DNA of 64,000 bases, from assembly GCA_900471925.1 (NCBI GenBank), contig UCGV01000034.1, positions 51,214 to 115,213 of the forward strand. The letters run 5' to 3'. A program made the position numbers and the translations under genes. This DNA comes from Hyphomicrobiales bacterium (GTDB lineage Bacteria; Pseudomonadota; Alphaproteobacteria; Rhizobiales; Rhizobiaceae). Under the pieces are notes generated by a model that saw only the letters and a list, made by a program, of their open reading frames with translations, ran no database searches and had not been told where the DNA came from. Shown here piece after piece: positions 51,063 through 58,489 of the stretch; position 1 is the stretch's first letter, and every line of letters starts with the position of its first letter.

Positions 51063-51878
51063 ATGTTCTTGAATTGCTGTCACTCTGCTGATGCCTGTCC
51101 CTGTCGAGAGGACGTCATCGAAGCCAAGGCCTTCATCGATCTATATCAGGCTGCCCATGGACAATTGCCCGATGAGGAACAATTCGATTGCACACCCCTT
51201 AATGGTGGATGCGCCATCTCGCTTCCGCGGGCGCCTGCAATTGGCCTCAACCGCATCCTTGGTCTCGCCAAAACAGAAGATCTCGACAAAGCCTACAGCT
51301 GGATCAGAGGAAGGCAGGGAAACCGGTTCCTACAACTTAACCTCGACGCCGCATCCGAAGAGGTAAGACGTTGGGTCCAGTCGAAAGGTTTGGTTTCACA
51401 TGGTCCGGGATGGGCAAAGCTGGCGCGAAGCGCGGATTTGGTCTCGCAGTTATCGCCGAGCAAAGTGAAAACACGAAAGGTTCGGCCAGTGGAAGCCATG
51501 CATTTTGGTGCCATGATGTGCGCCGGGTTTGGCTTTCCGGAGCACCTGGCCGCCCTATGGGCTTCGATCGTCGGCAGAGACGGGTGGGCCTGCTTCTACG
51601 CGCTCGATGGGGATACACCTGTCGGAACGGGCGCGATGTTCATTTCGGGACCTTTTGCCTGGCTCGGGGGGGGAACGACCGTTCAAAGCTTTCGCAACCG
51701 CGGTGTGCAGAAAGCCCTAATACAAGCTCGATTGCAAGAAGGCGTTGCATGGGGTGTATCAACATTTGCGGTCGAAACCGAAGTCCCCTCGCCTGACAAA
51801 GCCAGCATCTCGAACGCCAACCTGGTGAAGATGGGCTTCACACATCTCTACAACCGCAGCAACTTTATCTTGCGCTAG
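51063..51878 (+). CDS. GNAT-family acetyltransferase
   Basis: A 271-residue protein whose C-terminal half (about 140-271) is a GNAT fold. The recognisable acetyl-CoA-binding region is GGGTTVQSFRNRGVQKALIQ, followed by a helix and the end LVKMGFTHLYNRSNFIL. The N-terminal half (LPDEEQFDCTPLNGGCAISL) appears to be a second, degenerate half. The start is uncertain: ATG at 51063 has AGGAGC very close, while an in-frame TTG at 51030 adds 11 residues. It is not obviously in the operon ahead of it (260-base gap). Confidence 0.7.
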   Translation: MFLNCCHSADACPCREDVIEAKAFIDLYQAAHGQLPDEEQFDCTPLNGGCAISLPRAPAIGLNRILGLAKTEDLDKAYSWIRGRQGNRFLQLNLDAASEEVRRWVQSKGLVSHGPGWAKLARSADLVSQLSPSKVKTRKVRPVEAMHFGAMMCAGFGFPEHLAALWASIVGRDGWACFYALDGDTPVGTGAMFISGPFAWLGGGTTVQSFRNRGVQKALIQARLQEGVAWGVSTFAVETEVPSPDKASISNANLVKMGFTHLYNRSNFILR

Positions 51879-52347
51879 ATTTACTGCAACTTGCCGGACT
51901 CTGGGCTGGATCGACGCCTCCGGCGTCTTGAGCCGAATTCAGTGGCCGTAGTCAGGACCTTCATTCTTGAAAGGCATCCGAATCCCAGCGCCGCAATTTT
52001 GGCAAGCGGAGCGATTGAACCCATCACTTGCCTCAGACGGAGCGTTGACTGACGATTCGATGCGATATTGCAAACATAGCGCTGCAGCAATAGGAATAAT
52101 CGCCATAGAAGTGCAATAGCAAGCTGGCGCAATCGTTTCTAGGCCCGTGGAACTTGGTACACCTGTCGTGCAACTGGAAGATTGTGGCTTGCCTTGGTGG
52201 ATATCATCGATGGCGACGATTTCGAGGAGCGTGCATCTAACAGACCCGAGAAATATTGAATAAAACTACATCTGTAGCGCAAAGCTTCCATAATCGTGAC
52301 ACACTGGCAATCTGACCGCGTTTGTGTGGCCTCCTCAGGAGGCCGCA
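51879..52347. other. Stretch without recognisable gene
   Basis: About 470 bases. A minus-strand frame at 51881-52132 lacks a ribosome-binding site and is not recognised. Nothing else supported. Confidence 0.45.
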
Positions 52348-52767
52348 ATGTCCAGACCAAAACAACCATATGCCGTATCCGACCGTCGGCGTCCCAATCT
52401 CAGGCTTGTCTCGTCAACGGACGAAACCACTGCCAACGCCAACACTGTGCGATCGGCGCCCTTATCTTCTGTTGGACACGCAATTTTTCAGGATTTCCTA
52501 TGCGGCCTTGCTCTTGCGGGAACGGCTATCCATGCCTCACCCGAGTCGGTCGCAATCCAGGCGGAGTTTCTCGAAGTCGCCGCTTCGCGCGGGCAACGAG
52601 ACGCCGGATTTCTGCGGCGGGCAACGAGGCGGCTACTTCTTTCGAAATTACTCGAATACCTGGGTTGGAACTCCGGCTCGGTCCCGATTTCGATCGTTCG
52701 CACCCAGCAAGATCGAAGGCGACCACCGTCAACGACTGAAAGCAGGATCAACGGGTGCGAGAATTAG
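52348..52767 (+). CDS. Hypothetical protein (139 aa)
   Basis: A 139-residue protein with a textbook Shine-Dalgarno (AGGAGG, five bases before ATG 52348). The N-terminal 35 residues are basic and polar, residues 40-105 look folded and helical (FQDFLCGLALAGTAIHASPE, then FLRRATRRLLLSKLLEYLGW), and the tail is disordered (Arg/Ser/Pro). No family recognised; neighbours give no hint of role. Confidence 0.5.
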   Translation: MSRPKQPYAVSDRRRPNLRLVSSTDETTANANTVRSAPLSSVGHAIFQDFLCGLALAGTAIHASPESVAIQAEFLEVAASRGQRDAGFLRRATRRLLLSKLLEYLGWNSGSVPISIVRTQQDRRRPPSTTESRINGCEN

Positions 52768-52957
52768 CAGGCCGCATGCCTAATACGAATCTCAAGACCC
52801 GCTTTCCTCGCGGCGCCAAAGGCAATCAGATACCAACTGTTCGCTTGACGCTCACAAAAGACATTAGCTTCGAGTGGAGTTCATTTGCGGGGTCGCGCAC
52901 GGAGGCCACGTGGTACGCTCGGCCAGCGCCGATCCTAGAACGGCACGGACGATTATA

Positions 52958-53626
52958 ATGGCGATACGTGAGCAGCCGCCCACAGGCGGCGATGAAGGCC
53001 GTCGGCCGAGCATTCAGCTCATGGGACCAGGCTTGTGCTTCTCGACGCTCATCAGCGCTAGCACCATTTTCCTGGACCGGGCCATCGCGCTGGCCGTGGC
53101 TGGTCTGCCAGTTTGGCTTTCACAGGCTGCACGATGGCTTTCAGATGCCGTTTCTCCCCTTTTCGTGCTGCCGATTCTGGCTGGCGTACTGATCTTCGAG
53201 CTGCTGCGCGCCAGCGTCCGCCCATCGCACCGACCGTTGTTCGCCATTGTCGGCCTATGCAGCGGAATCACCGCTCTCGTATCATCGGCTCTCATCAAGA
53301 CCGTGATCGGGAGGGCGCGCCCTTACGCCTCTGCCGATATGGGAACGTTACATTTTAAGCCCTTCTCCTTCGAAGATGCTTTCGCATCCATGCCATCCTC
53401 TCAGTCGGCGTTTGCGACAGCGACCTTATGCTTGTTGGCGAATTATTTTCCAAAACACCGCGCGTTGCTGTTGTCTATGTCGTTACTGGTTTGCGCCTCA
53501 CGTGTCATCGTTCGCGAGCACTGGCTGAGCGACGTGATTGGCGGCTGGACGCTCGGTTATCTGGTAACGCTTGTAATGGTTCAGATTTTTGCCAGAGGCG
53601 CTGCCTCAAACGACGCAAAGTATTGA
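52958..53626 (+). CDS. PAP2-family membrane phosphatase with altered motif
   Basis: A 222-residue inner-membrane phosphatase of the PAP2 type, with about five to six hydrophobic segments. Motif 1 is KTVIGRARP (KX6RP), motif 3 is SRVIVREHWLSD (SRX5HX3D), but motif 2, normally PSGH, reads PSSQSA. The missing motif-2 His is the expected proton donor, so activity is uncertain. Substrates in the family are lipid A phosphates, phosphatidic acid or undecaprenyl pyrophosphate. ATG 52958 has no strong ribosome-binding site. Confidence 0.82.
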   Translation: MAIREQPPTGGDEGRRPSIQLMGPGLCFSTLISASTIFLDRAIALAVAGLPVWLSQAARWLSDAVSPLFVLPILAGVLIFELLRASVRPSHRPLFAIVGLCSGITALVSSALIKTVIGRARPYASADMGTLHFKPFSFEDAFASMPSSQSAFATATLCLLANYFPKHRALLLSMSLLVCASRVIVREHWLSDVIGGWTLGYLVTLVMVQIFARGAASNDAKY

Positions 53627-53829
53627 GCTCAGGAATGCTCTTTAGCGAAATCAATGCCAGGGCGATAATCACCCGTATTCGGTTGCCCGAGACCTGTCTA
53701 GGTTAGAGGGAAACCTGGCTTTGGACTGCCAGAGTGTGGCATTCCAGCCAGCGCAACGGCACTCTGGGCAATTGATAAGAGCATTAAATCCTCGATAGCG
53801 CGGCGATCATCCGATCTCATCAAGCCACT

Positions 53830-54717
53830 TTATCTGGCAGCTGTGCTTATTGGGTAGCCGTGAATGAATTCCAGCATGGAATGCTCAAACTTCCGGGGTT
53901 CCTCGTAGAACGGGAAGTGCCCAGATTGCTCGAACATGATCAATGTTGCAGCGGGGATCGACCGCGCCAGAAGCTTGCTGGCGCCGGGTGTACAGGCCCA
54001 GTCGTGACCGCCGCTTAGCACGAGCGTCGGGACGTCGATGGCGCCGAGATTCAGGCGAACGTCATAGGATGGTCCTATGGACCGGAAGAAGTGGCGCAAC
54101 ATGGCCCGACTGAGCGAACTGAGGCCAAGCCAGCCAGCAACGCGAGCCATATTGGCTGGCGCCGCGTAATACGGGGCTACGATGGCTGAAAATGCGGACA
54201 CCATTTCCTCGGTTACGTTGCCGGATGACAACTGCATGGCAACCGCGAGCGCCTCGGGTGTTGCCCGACTGGCCAAGGTCGGATCGGGGACGCCATCGTC
54301 ATCGATGACAGGAGCCCTTGTCGCCGCGGAATTGCACAGAATGAGGCCCCCCGCCAGTCCGGGATGCCGCAAAACCGTATGGAGGGCGACAAAGCCACCC
54401 GCCGCGTGGCCAAATAGGATCGGACGGCGAAGACCGAGCCGACCGCAGAGACCTGCGATGTCATCGGCCATTTCTTCCAAGCCACATGTTTCCAGAGGTG
54501 GGCGTGACGAGCGCCCGTGCCCGCGAAGATCCACGAGAATCACCTGTGCGTTGTCGCGAAACAAATCCAGCGCAGGCTTCAAATAGCCATGGTCAAATCC
54601 GAGCCCGCCGTGAATAGCGATGATCGTCGGTCTCTCCACCCATCCGGTGTCGCTGAGGCCGAATTGGCTCCCGCTGACGTCAAAGAAAATCTCAAGGTCA
54701 TCAAGTCTGGCAAACAT
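53830..54717 (-). CDS. Alpha/beta-hydrolase fold protein with Ser-to-Ala nucleophile
   Basis: A 295-residue alpha/beta hydrolase similar to proline iminopeptidase- and ester-hydrolase-type enzymes. The oxyanion HGG is in IIAIHGGLGFDHGY, and VDLRGHGRSSRPP is conserved. The nucleophile elbow, expected GHSAGG, reads FGHAAGGFVAL with GCG (Ala) in place of Ser. The triad Asp is in LSGGHDWACTPG and His in FEQSGHFPFYEEP. So two of three triad residues are kept and the nucleophile is missing. Either non-enzymatic or using another mechanism. The ATG at 54717 has a GGAG-less leader. Confidence 0.85.
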   Translation of the reverse strand: MFARLDDLEIFFDVSGSQFGLSDTGWVERPTIIAIHGGLGFDHGYLKPALDLFRDNAQVILVDLRGHGRSSRPPLETCGLEEMADDIAGLCGRLGLRRPILFGHAAGGFVALHTVLRHPGLAGGLILCNSAATRAPVIDDDGVPDPTLASRATPEALAVAMQLSSGNVTEEMVSAFSAIVAPYYAAPANMARVAGWLGLSSLSRAMLRHFFRSIGPSYDVRLNLGAIDVPTLVLSGGHDWACTPGASKLLARSIPAATLIMFEQSGHFPFYEEPRKFEHSMLEFIHGYPISTAAR

Positions 54718-55021
54718 AGGCGTGTCTCTGAGGGGAAAAACATGACACCCACCTAGAGCACGTCACTCAAGCCGTTATCGCGGCACCGACATTTCCTGTT
54801 ACACCCGAAACAAGAAATAACAAAAGACGCTGTGAGGCGAGCCTTACGGACCCTCCGCGGCGCCGTCCGTGAGGTTGATTTGTCAGAGAGTGGCATCTCT
54901 TCAATCAAATTTGGTCGCGAGACTGAAATCCCAAGTTTGTGCTCGATTTTCGCCCGCGAAAAACCGCACGGATTGCATATTGTCGGCACAAGCTGCGAAC
55001 CGGCCGGCGCGTCCCCTGGGC
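54718..55021. other. Short stretch without recognisable gene
   Basis: Some 300 bases between two minus-strand genes. Short frames only, no ribosome-binding site, no recognised repeat. Confidence 0.45.
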
Positions 55022-58000
55022 TCAGGAGACGGCTTTAATCAGAAGTTCCTCGGCTTCCTTCCGTTCCGGCATTGGTGTGTCATGCACGAAGCGCGTCCAC
55101 AGCGGAGCAAGGACCGCTTGGGCCTCGTCGCTACGACCCTGGTCACGAAGAAGTTTGCAAAGGCCGATCGCCGCGCGCAGTTCGAAGGTTGGAGAATTCT
55201 GACTGCGTGCAATCTCAAGTGCGCGTGCAAAGTGGCCAGCGGCAGCGCTCTCGCGCCCGTCATGTGACATCCATTCGATCTCGCCTGCGACGCGATGAAT
55301 GTCCGCCTCGCACCACCGTTCGCCCGAAACGTCAATCCGTTTCATGGCCTCCTCGATCCGGCCACGGGCTTTCTCGAATTCTCCGAGCTCCGCATGTGCT
55401 TTCGCCATCACGCTCAAGAGATAGGGCAACTCGACGGTCGATGCGAGCAGGCGATATGCGTCGAGCGCCTCCTCCATAGCCTGAATGGCCTGTTTTCCCT
55501 GTCCATCGGCGGCCAACGCGCAGGCCCTGTCGGCCATGCCGTGAGCAATGTAAAATGGGGCCTGCTTCTCCTGTGCGAGCGATAGGAGTTCATCTGCTTG
55601 GGCTTTCGCCGCAGCAAAATCTCCGAGCCGGATCTGCGTCGCCCCCGTCAGGTGCAATACGACCATCAGCGTCGGAATATGTGCGATCCGGCGCGCTTCG
55701 GCGATTGCTTCTTCCACATCCTCTCGCGCAGCCAGCACGTCTCCAAGGAGCCAGAGCGCACTCGCCCGAAAGGTCAGGAAACCGGATCTGAAATCCATTC
55801 CGAAACGAAGGGAGAGCAATGCGCTATGACGATCGGGGTCATGAACCGCCATGGATTTTGTGAGATGATCGAGACCTGCCGCGAAATCTCCAGACACCAC
55901 GAGTGCTGCGCCGAGCAGCGCATGTCCGACAAGCCGTGGGACTGGGTCGCCCTCTGGTCCGGCGACTGCCAGAGCTTCAGCAGCAACATCGCAAACGGCA
56001 GTTGCATCGAACGCAACGAAGTTCGCGACCCAGAAGCCGAAAAGAACCGCGGACATGACATATGGATCCTCAAGAGAATCGCCAAGCCTTTCAGCGTGAT
56101 CGACAAGGCGGCGCGCCTCGTCGAATGCGTCCCTTGTTTCCCTTGCCACATAGCCCCGATTATACATGAGAGCATTTGCAAGGCCGATGCTGGCGCGGAT
56201 CTGCTCTCGACGAAGGTCAGCCGCCTCCGGTAACGTGGCCAACATTACAAGGGCGCGCTTGAATTGCGCCTCTGCCTCGATATTTGCCGATCGTGACAAC
56301 GATTGTTGGCCTGCTTCCGTTAAAAGCATGGCGGCTTCTTCGACAAGGCCGGCCTCGGTACAGTGACGGGCCAGAAGTTCAGGCCGGCTTTCAGCGAGGT
56401 CGGGAAAATAGTCCTTGAGGGTCTCGACGATGCGGGCGTGGAGAGCCCGGCGCGGCTCGCGCAGCAAGGTCCCGTAGGCAGCATCCTGTACCAGGGCATG
56501 TTTGAAGAGATAGGTCGAATGTGGGGGCTCGCCCTGACATGACAGGAGACCGGAGTGAACGAGCCGGTCGAGCGCTGCCGACACGGTTGGATCGGGTAGC
56601 CCGGCGACCCGTGCCAGCACCTCATAGGAAAACTCGCGCCCGATGGCCGCACCGATCTGTGCAATGGTCTTGGCGTTTCCGAGGCGATCGAGGCGTGCCA
56701 TCAGCGAGGCATGAAGGCTTGCCGGCACGGGAAGCGACGGCGATGGAATGACAGAGATCAAGTGCGCCTTCGACCCATCGCTCTGCGCTTCGATGACGGC
56801 TTTGGCCATTTCCTCGACAAAGAGGGGTATTCCGTCGGCGCGTTCGACAATGTCCTGGCGCAGATCGGTCCGCAAGGCCCCGCGCCCCGCAACCGTGTCG
56901 ATCAGTCGCTCCACTTCGGCGTTCGTCAATCTGTTGATCGTCAGGGCCGTCACGTGGGCACGGCCGCTCCACGGCGCGAGGTATTCCGGCCTGAACGTCA
57001 AAAACAGCAGGGCCGGGATCGTGGCGATTTTTTCGATCAGCCGCCCTAGGAATTCCAGGCTGGAGGCGTCCGCCCAGTGGACGTCCTCAAATACCAATAG
57101 GACCGGGCTTTCACGGGCGGCGATGTCGATCTGAGAGATCAGGACGTCCATGGTTTTTTGTCGCCGAAGGGCCGATGGCCATTTGGCCCCGAGAGACGGT
57201 TCTTCGTTCGACAATGACAAAAGCTGGATGATCAATTCGGCATCCGTGTCGGATAGGTCCCAAGCCTTCAGCTTAGCATCGAGTTTACGGAGTTTGGTCT
57301 TGACATCGTCGTTGCGGTCCAGGCCGGCAGCACGCTCGATTTGCTCAATCACCGGAAACAGCGTGCTATCGACATGTTGCGGCGAACAATAATATCGAAA
57401 GCGTCCGTGGCGGTCTTCGGCGGCCTCTGTAAGGAAGGACGCCACGAGCCGCGATTTGCCGATGCCTGGTTCTCCCGAGAGCATCACGACCTGGCCCTCA
57501 CCGCTTCTGGCCCTATCCCACCGCCTTGAAAAAACTTCACTTTCTTCCTCGCGCCCAACAAGCTGCGTGAGCCCGTCGGCGTGAAGGGCCTCGAAGCGGC
57601 TTTCACGCGTGCTTTGGCCAAGCACGGCCCAGGCAGGCGTCTGTCCGGCGATGCCTTTGAGATCCTGCCGACCGAGGTCGGCAAGTTCGAAGAGTTCACC
57701 CAAAAGCCGCCTTGTTCCTTCTGCGATGACAACGTGATCGGGAGAGGCCAGTGCCTGCAAGCGCGCTGCAAGATTTGGCGTCTCGCCGACGACGCCTCGC
57801 TCGCGGGCCTCTCCTGCGCCAAGGAGATCGCCAACAACGACGATCCCCGTGGCGATCCCGACCCGCGCGTGGAGAGGGCCGCACTGCGGCAGGTCCAGCT
57901 GAGGCAATGTCTCGACGATCGCCAGTCCCGCGCGTACAGATCGCTCTGCATCGTGCTCATGAGCCTGCGGGTAACCGAAATAGGCAAGGAGGCCGTCGCC

Positions 58001-58387
58001 CATGTATTTGGCGACAAAACCGCCGTTGCTTTCGATCAGACCCGCGCAACATTTCTGATAGGTCGCGATGACGGCGCGCATATCTTCTGGGTCGAGCCGG
58101 GCCGAGAGCGCGGTCGAGCCGACGAGATCGCAGAACATGATCGTAAGCTGGCGACGTTCAGCTGCATCGATCGGGGATCGAAGGCCCCTATGTTCCCGAT
58201 CTTCCGCATCAATGGGAAGATTGGCGATCGCCTTCAGAATCCGCTTGCGATGACCGAACGCTATGCCGAGCTTCTCAAGGTCGGCATCGGTGAGGTCGGG
58301 TAGCACCTCGCCATCGATCTCATTTGTGCGAAACAAGCTGTCGTATTGACCAAGTCCGATACGTCGCAGCCAATCACCGGTGTCCAT
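55022..58387 (-). CDS. SAM-domain, class III nucleotide cyclase, AAA-ATPase, TPR protein
   Basis: A 1121-residue signalling protein. Domains in order: SAM (about 1-60, DWLRRIGLGQYDSLFRTNEI); class III nucleotide cyclase (about 80-260) with metal Asp in FCDLVGSTALSARL, GGFVAKYMGDGLLAYFGYPQ, and VGETPNLAARLQALASP; AAA/STAND ATPase with Walker A in LSGEPGIGKSRL (about 300) and Walker B in VLLVFEDVHWAD; then tetratricopeptide-like helices to the C-terminus. It would make cAMP (or a related cyclic nucleotide) in response to a protein or ligand bound by the TPR part. It lies 102 bases after the regulator gene and may be co-transcribed with it. Confidence 0.93.
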   Translation of the reverse strand: MDTGDWLRRIGLGQYDSLFRTNEIDGEVLPDLTDADLEKLGIAFGHRKRILKAIANLPIDAEDREHRGLRSPIDAAERRQLTIMFCDLVGSTALSARLDPEDMRAVIATYQKCCAGLIESNGGFVAKYMGDGLLAYFGYPQAHEHDAERSVRAGLAIVETLPQLDLPQCGPLHARVGIATGIVVVGDLLGAGEARERGVVGETPNLAARLQALASPDHVVIAEGTRRLLGELFELADLGRQDLKGIAGQTPAWAVLGQSTRESRFEALHADGLTQLVGREEESEVFSRRWDRARSGEGQVVMLSGEPGIGKSRLVASFLTEAAEDRHGRFRYYCSPQHVDSTLFPVIEQIERAAGLDRNDDVKTKLRKLDAKLKAWDLSDTDAELIIQLLSLSNEEPSLGAKWPSALRRQKTMDVLISQIDIAARESPVLLVFEDVHWADASSLEFLGRLIEKIATIPALLFLTFRPEYLAPWSGRAHVTALTINRLTNAEVERLIDTVAGRGALRTDLRQDIVERADGIPLFVEEMAKAVIEAQSDGSKAHLISVIPSPSLPVPASLHASLMARLDRLGNAKTIAQIGAAIGREFSYEVLARVAGLPDPTVSAALDRLVHSGLLSCQGEPPHSTYLFKHALVQDAAYGTLLREPRRALHARIVETLKDYFPDLAESRPELLARHCTEAGLVEEAAMLLTEAGQQSLSRSANIEAEAQFKRALVMLATLPEAADLRREQIRASIGLANALMYNRGYVARETRDAFDEARRLVDHAERLGDSLEDPYVMSAVLFGFWVANFVAFDATAVCDVAAEALAVAGPEGDPVPRLVGHALLGAALVVSGDFAAGLDHLTKSMAVHDPDRHSALLSLRFGMDFRSGFLTFRASALWLLGDVLAAREDVEEAIAEARRIAHIPTLMVVLHLTGATQIRLGDFAAAKAQADELLSLAQEKQAPFYIAHGMADRACALAADGQGKQAIQAMEEALDAYRLLASTVELPYLLSVMAKAHAELGEFEKARGRIEEAMKRIDVSGERWCEADIHRVAGEIEWMSHDGRESAAAGHFARALEIARSQNSPTFELRAAIGLCKLLRDQGRSDEAQAVLAPLWTRFVHDTPMPERKEAEELLIKAVS

Positions 58388-58489
58388 GTTGCGGCGCCTT
58401 GAAGTAAACGATCGGACTATTCAACCCCGCACAACCAGTGTCAACGTGCCGAAGAGCCGAGAATGTTGTGGTCGATCCTAGGTAGGGCT

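Noticed and set aside
51881..52132. 83-codon minus-strand ORF with Leu-rich start
   Set aside because: Considered as a transposase remnant, but no catalytic motif or terminal repeats could be found.
52755..52958. 67-codon ORF whose stop overlaps the PAP2 start
   Set aside because: The overlap is suggestive of coupling, but the start is GTG without ribosome-binding site, it overlaps the preceding gene and its composition is not protein-like.
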